From Hahella chejuensis KCTC 2396 (GTDB lineage: Bacteria > Pseudomonadota > Gammaproteobacteria > Pseudomonadales > Oleiphilaceae), in the NCBI RefSeq assembly GCF_000012985.1, contig NC_007645.1:434001-498000 (forward strand): a stretch of DNA of 64,000 bases. Reading direction: 5' to 3'. Made by a program: the position numbers and the translations under genes. Numbering within the stretch: the stretch's first letter is position 1; each line of letters starts with the position of its first letter. Below, in pieces: positions 1-9,051 of the stretch. The notes under the pieces are model-generated. The model was not told where the DNA came from. It ran no database searches and was given only the letters and a program-made list of their open reading frames with translations.

Positions 1-363
1 TTCATATTGTTCACCCGCGCTTACGAGCAGTTTTGCCAGAAGTGTTTCGGCCGGTTTTTACATCATACGCCCGCCGAAGCCATGCAAAGCCCCACCCAGG
101 CGCAGAGCGGCATCAAGACCGCATGGCGGTTGGCCTGCCATAAGGAAGGCATTGATCGTCGTAACCCAAACCGATTACCGATGATTTTCTCAATGGATCA
201 CGATTTACAGATTCCTGATGGCTTTGTCTACAGCCTCAACTGCAAAGGTCCGGGCGGCGTGGGCTATTGCGCCAGTCATATTGGCTGCGGCTCCGGTTGC
301 GCCGGCGGCGGAGATAGCGATGGCGGCGACGGAGGATGCGGAGGCGGTTGTGGAGGAGATTGA
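1..363 (+). CDS. Cys/Gly-tailed hypothetical protein, 5'-truncated by window edge
   Basis: The frame is open from the first base, so the true start probably lies outside the window; the first in-frame start-like codon is TTG at 7. About 118 codons are visible. No catalytic domain is recognised. The C-terminus is a low-complexity tail of glycine, aspartate and cysteine, ending GGDGGCGGGCGGD; similar tails occur on several uncharacterised bacterial proteins. The stop is four bases before the next start, so the two are probably co-transcribed. A related stretch of the tail-coding sequence recurs at 6140-6179. Function unknown; the frame is convincing because the tail shows a coherent Cys pattern. 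Confidence 0.5.
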   Translation, partial: FILFTRAYEQFCQKCFGRFLHHTPAEAMQSPTQAQSGIKTAWRLACHKEGIDRRNPNRLPMIFSMDHDLQIPDGFVYSLNCKGPGGVGYCASHIGCGSGCAGGGDSDGGDGGCGGGCGGD

Positions 364-367
364 GATC

Positions 368-850
368 ATGAAAAGCAGTACGTCTGCGCCCTTATTTTTT
401 CTTGAGGGTGTGGTTCCAGCAAGGCACGGGGAGGTTGAGGATTGGTGGGCTCGATTGGGCGATTCTTTACAAAGCGAAATTATTGCTTTTTGGCAGGGAG
501 ATGCAGACTCGCCTTTGCAGAAGACTATCGCCAACGTCAGGGAATATTTGGTCGTTAGCAGGCTGCATGAAGAAAATGAGCAAGATGCAGAGTTGGAGTT
601 GGATTACCCAAACAGAGAGTTCTATGAGTATTTGGTGAATCATGAGATTTACCTGGATGTGTTCGACAAGCGTTTTCATATTTGCAGGGCGCATAAAGCG
701 ATACGCGAAAAACTATTGTTAGGCCGCCTGCCTACTGACTTTGTTTGCCCGTTTATGCGCTCAGAGTGTGTTGTGCGTCAGGCGCTGGAGCGGTTTGGAG
801 GCGGAGATATTCGCTTACGTCTGAGGAAACGCGGGGAAGCGCAAAAGTAA
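368..850 (+). CDS. hypothetical protein, 160 aa
   Basis: ATG at 368 follows the Cys/Gly-tail gene by four bases, and GGAGGAGATTG just upstream can serve as ribosome binding site. The frame is open further upstream, but there it only overlaps the preceding gene as an alanine-rich shadow. The protein is soluble, acidic in the middle (a Glu/Asp cluster near residues 64-72) and basic at the C-terminus. No signal peptide, membrane segment or known motif is visible. Spacing suggests a two-gene unit with the Cys/Gly-tail protein. I do not recognise the family. Confidence 0.55.
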   Translation: MKSSTSAPLFFLEGVVPARHGEVEDWWARLGDSLQSEIIAFWQGDADSPLQKTIANVREYLVVSRLHEENEQDAELELDYPNREFYEYLVNHEIYLDVFDKRFHICRAHKAIREKLLLGRLPTDFVCPFMRSECVVRQALERFGGGDIRLRLRKRGEAQK

Positions 851-907
851 AATCAGGGGGCTGGACCGGGCGTTAGAGCTTTCCGCCTTTCTCGCGTAAG
901 CGCCCCC

Positions 908-3900
908 TTATCCCGCTTTCGCCTCGACGTTCTGCGTCTCGACATTGTTTTCCGTCAGCCAGTCGCGCACTTTCTCCGCGATTTCCTGCTCCGCCTCCAC
1001 ACTTGCTTGCTCCAGCTTCGGCAGGAATTTTGCGCCCACCAGGGAGGCGCCCAGCGAGGCAATTACGCTGAGCCAGCCGGTGACGCCTGGACGGACACAG
1101 CCGAACACTCTCGCCAAACCGGGAATTTCCACTATCGCCACCAGCATTGCCGCAGCGCTGATCGACGCCAAGGCGACTTTGCGCGAGCCTTTGCCGGCCA
1201 TAATGGTTTGCGTGAGTTGTGAGCCGATCAACGTCAGCAGAGCGACGGTCGACGCATGATCCGGTCCCCGCAGCAGACGGTCGACAGCCCAGGTGACGAC
1301 GGTGACGCCGCCGGTCAAGCCTGCGCGCCATTGAATTTCCCGGGTCAGCGCGACGCCCAGGGATGCTTCCGGGCCTTCTTCCAATAACTGGCGCGCTTTC
1401 AATTTGGTGGGTTTGCGCAGAGCTACTGCGAGAGCCGGGACGGAATCGGTCAATAGATTGATCAGTAATAGTTGCCGCGCATTTAATGGCGAGCGTCCTT
1501 CCAGCAGCCCGGCGATCAAGGTAAAGCCGATCTCTCCCAGATTGCCTCCGACCATCAGGCTTACTGCATCGCGCACGGCGGTCCATAAAGCGCGTCCCTC
1601 CAGCACTGCGGTGACGATGGTTTCTATACGGCCATCCACCACCAACAGGTCCGCCGCTTGTTGGGCGGCCACACTGCACTCCGCGCCCAGGGCGATGCCG
1701 ACTTCCGCCAGCCGGATCGCCGCGGCGTCGTTGGCGCCGTCTCCGGTCATGCCAACCACTTCGCCGCAGCTCTGCAGAGCGGTGACGATGCGCGCTTTCT
1801 GCGCGGGAGAAACGCGGGCGAACACGGATACCTGCGACGCCGTCTGCGCCAGTTCCTGATCGTCCATAGCATCTATCTGAGCTCCGGTGAGCACGGCGTC
1901 GCGGCCGTCCATATGCAGGTCGCGGGCGATGGCTTCCGCCGTCACCGGATGGTCGCCGGTAATCATTTTTACTTTGACGCCGGCTTCCCGCAACAGATTG
2001 AGAGCGTCTCTGGCGCTCTCGCGGACCGGGTCCGCCAGCGCCAGAAAGCCGCGAAATATGAGGCGTGAGACTTTGTCCCGGTTGAGAGTAAGACTGCGCG
2101 CCGGACGTTCCGCCACCGCCAGAATGCGATAGCCGCGGCTTGCCAGCGAATAGGCCAGTTCAGTCAGCTTCTTGCGGTTTTCGTCGTCGAGGACGGTGAT
2201 ACGGCCATCCGGCTGCCGCCAGCGGTTGCAGCGCTCCAGCACAATTTCCGGCGCGCCTTTGACGCACAGGCGTTTGTTTTTGTCCTGTTGGTACAGTGTG
2301 GCGTGATAACCACGCTCGGACTTGAACGGCATCTCTTTGACGCGGTTCCACTCATGCATCGCTTCGCGCAGGGAGGGAGCATGAGTCAACACCGCTTCGC
2401 CGATCACGCGATCGGTGACATGCGCAGTGTCTTCGTCACCGCTGCCGTGCGGGCTGGCCAGCATTGCGATGAGCAGCACCTCGCGGGCGAGATCGTTGAG
2501 GTCCTCAACGGAGACGATTTCCTCGTCGATGGCCACCAACCTGAGCGCCAGCGAGCCTTCAGTGAGAGTGCCGGTTTTATCTGCGCACAATACGGTCATG
2601 CGCCCCAGCGCCTCGATCGCGCGAGGATTGCGGGCCAGGGCTCCTTTTTCTCCAAGGCGGCTGGCGGAAGCCAACTGCGCCAGGGTGGCCATAATTGGAA
2701 GGCCTTCCGGTACAGCCGCCACCGCCAGACTGACGCCGGAGCCTATCACTTCCTTCACCGGTCGTCGCCGGGAAAGTCCCGCCAGCAACAGGGCGATGCC
2801 GGAGAAAGCGGCGATAGGCAGCGTCATGTCAGTGAGCTGATCCAGACGCTTTTCCACGCCATTGCTGGGGGGCTCCGTCAAGTAATGGCTGCGGCGCGCT
2901 TCGGAGCGGGAGCGCTCCGTCACCACTACGGCTTCCACTGTCCCTTGCACCACGGTGGCGCCTTCGAACAGCATGGACGAGCGCTCCGCCAGGTTGGGAC
3001 TGAAACTGGGCGCAGTGTGTTTTTTTACCGGCAGAGATTCTCCCGTCAGCGAGGACTCATCCATTTCCAAGGCCTCAGCCTTCAATATACGCGCGTCCGC
3101 CGGCGCCACATCGCCTGCGGTGAGGGTCAGCACATCTCCGGGGCGCAACGCTTTCGCTGGTCCTTCCAGGTACTCTTCGCCGCGCTGGAAGGTATAGAGT
3201 TGCGCGGCGCTCATGCCTAATTGTTGCAATTGCTGCTCGGTCTTGCGGCGTTGCAATCCGCCTATCAACCCATTCAAACCTACCACGGTCCCAATCAGCA
3301 GCGCGTCTCCGACCGCCCCGGTAAATATCGCCAGCCCTGCGCCAGTGAGCAGTATCGGAACCAGGGGAGTGGTCATTTCCTCCAGCCATAACCGCCATAG
3401 GGGTTGCGGCGCGGCGCTTTGCTCCAGCGCCACAGGCAGCGGCTCCCGCTGTTGCAGTCGTTCCAATACGGCTTCCGCGTCCATTGCGTGCCAGGGCGTG
3501 CTGTCATGTCTCAGACTCAGCGGCAGTTCAGATACGTTTCGCGCCAGGCGATAGCTGTTCAACATGGCGCAGAGGGAGGCCAGACTGGCGGCCAGACGCA
3601 CCCGTTTAAGCATGCGCCGGTCCATTTTTTCCAGCGACAGGATCAAACCGCTGAAAGCGTCGATCTTGGCCAATTCCACGCTTTGCGCCGCCATTGTGCG
3701 GGTCTGGGCGATAGCGGATAGCAGCCGCCATATCGTATCCAGAGGCGTAGACGTCAATATATGGGCGCCGAAGGGCCAGGGTTCTCCTTCTTTAAGCAAG
3801 CCGACCGCGAGATCGGCTTCCGGCAGCAACGCGGAGCCTCCGATCGCCATCACCGACTCGCCGCGGCGTTGATATTCACGGATACGCTCGCGGACCGGCT

Positions 3901-5248
3901 CCTTGTCGGGGTTCAAAACAGTCACTTTTAGTTCCAGGGCGCGCATTCTGGACAATACCGATTCCAGGGTATGGTCGGTCACCTCCTGTACCAGGACGGC
4001 GGCGCAGATGCGATTATCGCGAGTCACTATACGCAGGCTGTCCAGTGGCTGGGAGGTCGCCCTCCACCATTCGCGCAGGCGTGGGGGGACCTCTTGTTCC
4101 TGTTCTGGTGTGCGCCATTGGTAGGTGCGGCCTTTCCATTCGACAGCGGGCTCCGTCAGGAGTCCGTCAAGCACCGCCACCGGCGTGCGATGCCGGCCGC
4201 TGTGGCGGGTGGCGGTTACCGCCGGGCGTTGAGTACGGAACAATTCTTCATCCAGCGCCACTCGGTCAATGCGATCCAGACGCTCAAGAACCGACGGCTC
4301 TTCCAGCAGCAGAATGTCCGCCTTCGCCATACGTTGCGCCAGGGCCAGGCAGAATGCTTTGCGTCCGCGGTGAGCCGGGCGTGGTAGAGAAGAGAAAAAG
4401 GTCGATGCGGACTGCGTCAGGTCGTGGGTGAACGCCATCCCAGCGCTGAACGCCGCCAGCGCCAGCTTTTCCGCCGTATCTTTATATTTTTCGATAGGCC
4501 CGTCCGGTAATGGCCGGGGGCGCTGAGGCGCAGGCTCCGCTCCCCGCCTCAGTTGCTCGATCTGCTGCAGACAGGCGTCGCGCAGTTGATCCCAGGATTG
4601 CTGGCGGGCTTCTTCCGCGCGCCATTGCTGCAAGCGCAGCGCCATGTCCACCAACGAGCCCGACCAGCCATGGCTGAAGGACTCACCGACAGCGTTCATA
4701 AAACGCAACAGCAACTCGGTGTTTTCCGAACCAAGCATATGATCCAGCGGCTTGCGCAATGGCGACGTCTGCTCCAGTAAAATGCTGACGGCGGACAGGT
4801 CTGTGAAAAAGCGAAAAGTACGGCCGCTGACTTTACCGAACGTCATCCCCGCGCCCATGGCGGAGAGATCCAGGCCCAGCTCCAGCAACGCCCGGTAGCG
4901 GATGGTCATTTCTTCCGGAAAACGCGTGTCCGTTGCGAAGAGGTTACGATGCAGCCCGTAGGAGCGCTCCAGCTTTTCCACCGTCTCCAGCGCCGCCTTG
5001 CGGCTTTCTTCGCCGGCATTTGCACGCTTGACGGCGAGACGGTCCAATTCCGGGATATACCAGGCGTGCAGGCAATGCCCGGACTCTACGAGTTCGCGCT
5101 CCAGGCTGCGCAGGAATTCCGGGGAGTTGCGGCCGCCTTCACGCAACTCCAACAACAGCCAGGGACCATAGATGGACTCCTGGCGAACCTGCCCGAGAGC
5201 CTGTCTCAGGAGATGGCCTGGGAGGGGAAGGCGCCAACGTTTAAACAT
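908..5248 (-). CDS. giant cation-transporting P-type ATPase with degenerate N-terminal ATPase half
   Basis: About 1446 residues, far longer than usual bacterial P-type ATPases (700-950). The C-terminal part from about residue 610 is a complete pump: TGES near 735, the PEGLP membrane motif near 847, phosphorylation site DKTGT with Asp890, KGAPE nucleotide-binding motif, TGD and GDGAND near 1168, then C-terminal membrane helices. PEGLP and KGAPE point to P2-like cation pumps (Ca2+ or Mg2+ type); the ion is unknown. Residues 240-560 look like a decayed copy of the P domain and C-terminal helices: LDEEL (Asp333) sits where DKTGT should be, and AIGGSALLPEADLAVGLL resembles the GDGAND block. This resembles the very large mycobacterial CtpI/CtpH type. 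ATG at 5248 is preferred over TTG at 5254 because AGGGAG lies at good spacing. It appears to be a single-gene unit. Confidence 0.85.
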   Translation of the reverse strand: MFKRWRLPLPGHLLRQALGQVRQESIYGPWLLLELREGGRNSPEFLRSLERELVESGHCLHAWYIPELDRLAVKRANAGEESRKAALETVEKLERSYGLHRNLFATDTRFPEEMTIRYRALLELGLDLSAMGAGMTFGKVSGRTFRFFTDLSAVSILLEQTSPLRKPLDHMLGSENTELLLRFMNAVGESFSHGWSGSLVDMALRLQQWRAEEARQQSWDQLRDACLQQIEQLRRGAEPAPQRPRPLPDGPIEKYKDTAEKLALAAFSAGMAFTHDLTQSASTFFSSLPRPAHRGRKAFCLALAQRMAKADILLLEEPSVLERLDRIDRVALDEELFRTQRPAVTATRHSGRHRTPVAVLDGLLTEPAVEWKGRTYQWRTPEQEQEVPPRLREWWRATSQPLDSLRIVTRDNRICAAVLVQEVTDHTLESVLSRMRALELKVTVLNPDKEPVRERIREYQRRGESVMAIGGSALLPEADLAVGLLKEGEPWPFGAHILTSTPLDTIWRLLSAIAQTRTMAAQSVELAKIDAFSGLILSLEKMDRRMLKRVRLAASLASLCAMLNSYRLARNVSELPLSLRHDSTPWHAMDAEAVLERLQQREPLPVALEQSAAPQPLWRLWLEEMTTPLVPILLTGAGLAIFTGAVGDALLIGTVVGLNGLIGGLQRRKTEQQLQQLGMSAAQLYTFQRGEEYLEGPAKALRPGDVLTLTAGDVAPADARILKAEALEMDESSLTGESLPVKKHTAPSFSPNLAERSSMLFEGATVVQGTVEAVVVTERSRSEARRSHYLTEPPSNGVEKRLDQLTDMTLPIAAFSGIALLLAGLSRRRPVKEVIGSGVSLAVAAVPEGLPIMATLAQLASASRLGEKGALARNPRAIEALGRMTVLCADKTGTLTEGSLALRLVAIDEEIVSVEDLNDLAREVLLIAMLASPHGSGDEDTAHVTDRVIGEAVLTHAPSLREAMHEWNRVKEMPFKSERGYHATLYQQDKNKRLCVKGAPEIVLERCNRWRQPDGRITVLDDENRKKLTELAYSLASRGYRILAVAERPARSLTLNRDKVSRLIFRGFLALADPVRESARDALNLLREAGVKVKMITGDHPVTAEAIARDLHMDGRDAVLTGAQIDAMDDQELAQTASQVSVFARVSPAQKARIVTALQSCGEVVGMTGDGANDAAAIRLAEVGIALGAECSVAAQQAADLLVVDGRIETIVTAVLEGRALWTAVRDAVSLMVGGNLGEIGFTLIAGLLEGRSPLNARQLLLINLLTDSVPALAVALRKPTKLKARQLLEEGPEASLGVALTREIQWRAGLTGGVTVVTWAVDRLLRGPDHASTVALLTLIGSQLTQTIMAGKGSRKVALASISAAAMLVAIVEIPGLARVFGCVRPGVTGWLSVIASLGASLVGAKFLPKLEQASVEAEQEIAEKVRDWLTENNVETQNVEAKAG

Positions 5249-5350
5249 GATCAAACACTCCCTTTTTGAAACACATTGCTTTTATCTCAACCCGGGCTCT
5301 CAGTGGAGATATGGCGGTCTGGAGCGAATTCGGCGCTGCGCGCCGCTTTT

Positions 5351-6046
5351 CTAGTCCTGGGCCAGCCTGTTTAGCCTTGCGTCAACACGGCCCGCAATTG
5401 CATGGCTTTTTGGGCGCGCGCCCTGCTTCGTCATATTCGCCCTGGTCGCCCCGTCGGGTCCGTGGAGCCGCAGATAGATCAGATTGGCGGTTACTTTCAC
5501 GGGCGCCAGAAAACCGTTCAGATCATGAATACAAAACGCCGCGCGGTAATCCGCCAGCAGGTCGTAAGTTTCTTGCGTATACCAGATTGGGTCGCGGAAC
5601 TCGAAGGCGTAACGGAAGTCCCGGCTCAGCGCTTGTAGAAATTCTTTCAGCCGCCGCCCGTTAAAGCGCCAATGCGGCGGTAGTTGGAACAATATCGGGC
5701 CCAGTTTGTCTTCCAGGGCAGAGATGCGCTCCAATAAAGGAGGCGCATGACGCTCAGGGTCTTTGAGCTTTTTCATATGAGTGATATACCGGCTGGCTTT
5801 GACGCTGAATAAGAAGTCGGGAGGGGTGGCGTCGCGCCATTGCAGCAATGTCCGCTGCGGGAGCAGGTGATAAAACGAGCTGTTGAGCTCCACCGCGTCA
5901 AAGTGACGGCAATAGTATGAAAGCATTTCGCCGTCAGGCAGATCTTGAGGATAAAAGGGGCCGCGCCAGTGAGTATAAGACCATCCTGAAGCGCCTATGC
6001 GGACGCCATGAGCGTCGTCTCTCTGTTTCATGCCTCCCTTCCGCAT
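5351..6046 (-). CDS. DUF72 (YecE-like) protein with disrupted 3' end
   Basis: The N-terminal part matches the DUF72/YecE TIM-barrel-like family: GASGWSYTHWRGPFYP, FDAVELNSSFYHL, FSVKASRYITH and FEFRDPIWY, then LRLHGPDG. The family normally continues with a GEYDEAG-like segment and ends in a YFNND block. Here those are out of frame: after LRLHGPDG, one alternative frame reads GDQGEYDEAG and another reads RAQKAMQLRAVL then stops near 5370. The YFNND block itself is missing. The annotated frame therefore ends in 28 unrelated residues and stops at 5351. This looks like small indels plus a deletion, so the product may be non-functional. Cellular role of DUF72 is not established. ATG 6046 is used; ATG 6031 is an alternative. 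Confidence 0.7.
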   Translation of the reverse strand: MRKGGMKQRDDAHGVRIGASGWSYTHWRGPFYPQDLPDGEMLSYYCRHFDAVELNSSFYHLLPQRTLLQWRDATPPDFLFSVKASRYITHMKKLKDPERHAPPLLERISALEDKLGPILFQLPPHWRFNGRRLKEFLQALSRDFRYAFEFRDPIWYTQETYDLLADYRAAFCIHDLNGFLAPVKVTANLIYLRLHGPDGATRANMTKQGARPKSHAIAGRVDARLNRLAQD

Positions 6047-6204
6047 GCGACATTTTTCCCGGATCTCAGCCTACAACCATAGCAGGATTGTCGACAAAAA
6101 AATGCCCGCAAAGCAAACTTAAACTCGTTTTCATCCGTTGGCGGCGACGGAGGATGCGAAGACGGCTGTGGAGGAGATTGCGCTTGCAGACCCAAATTGC
6201 AGGC

Positions 6205-6244
6205 AAAAAAAGAGCAGGGTGGAATGGGGACTCCGGAACCCTGC
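6205..6244 (-). terminator. intrinsic terminator of gap-pyk
   Basis: Read on the minus strand, GCAGGGT pairs with ACCCTGC (7 bp, extendable by A-T) and is followed by TCTTTTTTTG. It lies about 105 bases beyond the pyruvate kinase stop. Confidence 0.8.
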
Positions 6245-6350
6245 TAAATCACTCAGATTGCGAGTGCGAGAGTGTGATCGAAAATGAGGAGACCGGGTTA
6301 GACGCGGCCTCCTGCTAAAGTGGATAAAAAGCGTTTGGGACCCTTCATCC

Positions 6351-7799
6351 TTACTGAATAGAACCGCCTACGCGCACGATCTTCATCGTATTGGTGCCGC
6401 CCTGTGCGTTGACGTAGTCGCCCTTGGTAAGGATTACCAGGTCGCCGTCGGTCACGACATTGCGTTTCACCAGCTCGTTCACCACCAATTGGTTGATCTC
6501 TTCGTTGGGATGTTGATCCGAATCGAAGGGAATGGTCTGCACGCCGCGGTATAGAACGACTTTGTGCTGGGTTTCATGGTGGCGCGAGAACGCGTAAATC
6601 GGCAGGGGCGATTTGATGCGCGACATCAACAGCGGCGTAGCGCCGGTTTCCGTCATACAAATAATCGCCTTCACGCCTTTGAGATGGTTGGCCGCATACA
6701 TCGCCGACAGGGCGATGGATTCATCAATGCGGGCCATTCCCTCATGAATACGGTGTTTGGACTGATGCGTGGACGGATGTTTCTCCGCGCCAACGCAGAT
6801 CCGCGCCATGGCTTCCACCGCCTGCGCCGGATACTGACCCACGGCTGACTCGGCGGACAGCATGACTGCGTCGGTGTAATCCAGCACCGCGTTGGCGATG
6901 TCGGATACTTCCGCGCGAGTCGGCATGGGGCTGCTGATCATGGACTCCATCATTTGCGTCGCAGTGATCACTACCCGGTTCAGGGTTCTGGCCCTGGCGA
7001 TAATATGTTTCTGTACGCCAACCAGCTCCGCGTCGCCGATTTCCACCGCCAGGTCGCCACGAGCGACCATGACCGCGTCGGAGGCCAGGATAACGGCGTC
7101 CAGTTGTTCGGGATTATGAACCAGGTCGGCGCGTTCAATTTTGGCCATCAGGCTGGCGTTAGAGCCTTCCGCCTTCAGCAGCGCGCGCGCTTCGTGCATG
7201 TCTTCCGGGGTGCGTGCGAAAGAGACTGCGACATAGTCCGCGCCCAGCTTGGCGGCGGTCTTGATGTCCGCTTTGTCTTTATCCGTCAGCGCGTTGGCGG
7301 AAAGTCCACCGCCTTTCTTGTTCAGGCCTTTGTTGTTGGACAGTTTGCCGCCGATAATCACGCGACAGATAATTTCCAGTCCGACAACCTGCTCGACTTC
7401 CAGTTCCAGGCGACCGTCATCCAGCAGGAGAGTGTCTCCGGCGGCGACGTCATTCACCAACTGTTCGTAGTCGATGCCGACCCGATCAATATCGCCGGCT
7501 TCTTTATCCAGGCGAGCGTCCAGTACAAAACGCTGGCCTGGCGTCAGGGTGACTTTGCCGTCGACAAATCGAGCGATGCGCAGCTTGGGGCCTTGCAAGT
7601 CGGCAAGAATGGCGACAAAACGATTTTGCTTGCGCGCGAGTTCGCGCACCAGTTCCGCACGGGCGATGTGCTCAGCGGCTTCGCCGTGGGAAAAGTTGAG
7701 CCGGACAACATCGACTCCCGCCTTGATGATGGACTCCAGCGCCTCAGGTGAACTGGTGGCTGGACCCAGTGTGGCGATTATTTTGGTGCGACGTAACAT
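6351..7799 (-). CDS. pykA: pyruvate kinase
   Basis: Converts phosphoenolpyruvate and ADP to pyruvate and ATP, the last step of glycolysis and of the Entner-Doudoroff lower branch. The 482 residues match E. coli PykA (480 aa) closely in length and motifs. Visible are TKIIATLGPAT with RLNFSHG at the N-terminus (substrate/K+ binding), MAKIERADL with the catalytic lysine, VMVARGDLAVEIG, and the signature ITATQMMESM. The C-terminal regulatory domain is intact. It lies 25 bases after gap on the same strand, so the two are probably one operon, closed by a terminator at 6205-6244. Pairing with gap and the divergent edd-glk operon suggests joint control of the lower half of sugar catabolism. Confidence 0.95.
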   Translation of the reverse strand: MLRRTKIIATLGPATSSPEALESIIKAGVDVVRLNFSHGEAAEHIARAELVRELARKQNRFVAILADLQGPKLRIARFVDGKVTLTPGQRFVLDARLDKEAGDIDRVGIDYEQLVNDVAAGDTLLLDDGRLELEVEQVVGLEIICRVIIGGKLSNNKGLNKKGGGLSANALTDKDKADIKTAAKLGADYVAVSFARTPEDMHEARALLKAEGSNASLMAKIERADLVHNPEQLDAVILASDAVMVARGDLAVEIGDAELVGVQKHIIARARTLNRVVITATQMMESMISSPMPTRAEVSDIANAVLDYTDAVMLSAESAVGQYPAQAVEAMARICVGAEKHPSTHQSKHRIHEGMARIDESIALSAMYAANHLKGVKAIICMTETGATPLLMSRIKSPLPIYAFSRHHETQHKVVLYRGVQTIPFDSDQHPNEEINQLVVNELVKRNVVTDGDLVILTKGDYVNAQGGTNTMKIVRVGGSIQ

Positions 7800-7824
7800 A
7801 TCTCTACCTCTCGTATGAACCGGA

Positions 7825-8829
7825 TTATCTGGCGACCTTCATCAGAGCCAGCGTGTTGTCCAGCATACGGTTGGAGAAGCCCCACTCGTTGTCGTACCAC
7901 GCCATGACTTTTACATGGCGGCCTTTAACTTTGGTTTGGCCTGCGTCAAAGATGCTGGAGAACGCCGAATGGTTGAAGTCGGCCGATACCAGTTTCTCTT
8001 CGTTATAGTCGAGAATTGCTGATTTCGCAGCAGCTTCCCGCATGATTTGGTTGATTTCTTCTTTGCTGGTGTCTTTGCCTGCGATGAAAGAAAAGTCCAC
8101 CAGAGAAACATTGATGGTGGGGACCCTGACCGCCATGCCGTCCAGTTTGCCTTCCAGTTCCGGCAACACCAGGCCAATCGCCGCAGCGGCGCCGGTTTTG
8201 GTGGGGATCATGGACTGGGTGGCGGAACGCGCGCGGTACAGGTCCGAGTGGTATACGTCAGTGAGTTTTTGATCGTTAGTATAAGAATGAATCGTTGTCA
8301 TCAGGCCGCTTTCAATGCCTACCGCCGCCTGCAGAGCCTGAGCGACCGGCGCCAGACAGTTGGTGGTGCATGATGCGTTGGAAATCACCTGATGGTCCGC
8401 GCTGAGAACATTTTCGTTAACGCCGAAAACCACTGTGGCGTCTACTTCAGTTCCGGGAGCGGAAATAATCACTTTCTTGGCGCCGGCTTCAATGTGACCC
8501 ATGGCCTTGGGCTTGCTGGTGAAGAAGCCTGTGCACTCGTAGACCACGTCTACGTTCAGGGCTTTCCAGGGCAGCAGCTTAGGGTCTCTTTGCGCGCTGA
8601 TGGAGATGCGGTCGCCATTGACGGTCATGGACTCTTCGTCATGGCTGACTTCACCGGAGAACCGCCCGTGAACTGTGTCATACTTGAACAGGTGAGCGTT
8701 GATGGCGGCGTCGCCTAAATCGTTGATAGCGACTACCTGAATGTCTTTGCGATAGTTGTTTTCATAAAGGGCGCGGAGAACGTTGCGTCCAATGCGACCA
8801 AAACCATTAATAGCAACTCGAATCGTCAT
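7825..8829 (-). CDS. gap: type I glyceraldehyde-3-phosphate dehydrogenase
   Basis: Oxidises glyceraldehyde-3-phosphate to 1,3-bisphosphoglycerate with NAD(P)+. The 334-residue protein has the Rossmann start [17 protein letters not shown], the active-site motif [12 protein letters not shown] with catalytic Cys154, a following His in the HSYTNDQ segment, and the C-terminal [13 protein letters not shown] purine-rich CTGGAGG ribosome binding site precedes ATG 8829. It is the first gene of a likely gap-pyk operon and is divergent from edd-glk, sharing a 222-base AT-rich promoter region. This arrangement fits a bacterium using the Entner-Doudoroff route, where the enzyme handles the triose half of the KDPG split. 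Cofactor preference cannot be decided from sequence by eye. Confidence 0.95.
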   Translation of the reverse strand: MTIRVAINGFGRIGRNVLRALYENNYRKDIQVVAINDLGDAAINAHLFKYDTVHGRFSGEVSHDEESMTVNGDRISISAQRDPKLLPWKALNVDVVYECTGFFTSKPKAMGHIEAGAKKVIISAPGTEVDATVVFGVNENVLSADHQVISNASCTTNCLAPVAQALQAAVGIESGLMTTIHSYTNDQKLTDVYHSDLYRARSATQSMIPTKTGAAAAIGLVLPELEGKLDGMAVRVPTINVSLVDFSFIAGKDTSKEEINQIMREAAAKSAILDYNEEKLVSADFNHSAFSSIFDAGQTKVKGRHVKVMAWYDNEWGFSNRMLDNTLALMKVAR

Positions 8830-9051
8830 GCCAATCCTCCAGGTGGGGAATTTTTTGTTTTCACATGTAGTAAATATAACAAAATAATTTCCGTAATGGT
8901 ACGGTCATGTCGTGATTTTGATCAATTAATCTTGTAATATTACCAAATAATTGGTTTTTTCCTCGTCAGGCTTGGAGTTACCTGCGTATCAGCGCAGCCG
9001 CCCGGCGTACTATTGGGACAAACAGACGAACATATAAAAGAGCGATCAGCT
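8830..9051. promoter_or_regulatory. divergent gap / edd promoter region with palindromic sites
   Basis: AT-rich spacer between two divergent sugar-catabolism operons. Three candidate sites are visible. GTGATtttgATCAA at 8912-8925 matches the FNR/Anr pattern TTGAT-N4-ATCAA at 9 of 10 positions. GTAATATTAC at 8934-8943 is a perfect palindrome. TGTAGTAAATATAACA at 8866-8881 loosely resembles the TGTAAT...ATTACA pattern reported for HexR. None is proven; the HexR idea rests on knowledge that HexR controls gap, pyk and edd in related bacteria. Confidence 0.45.

Noticed and set aside
2288-3220. 310-codon frame antisense to the P-type ATPase
   Set aside because: Compositional shadow; the overlapping segment encodes DKTGT and other ATPase motifs on the minus strand.
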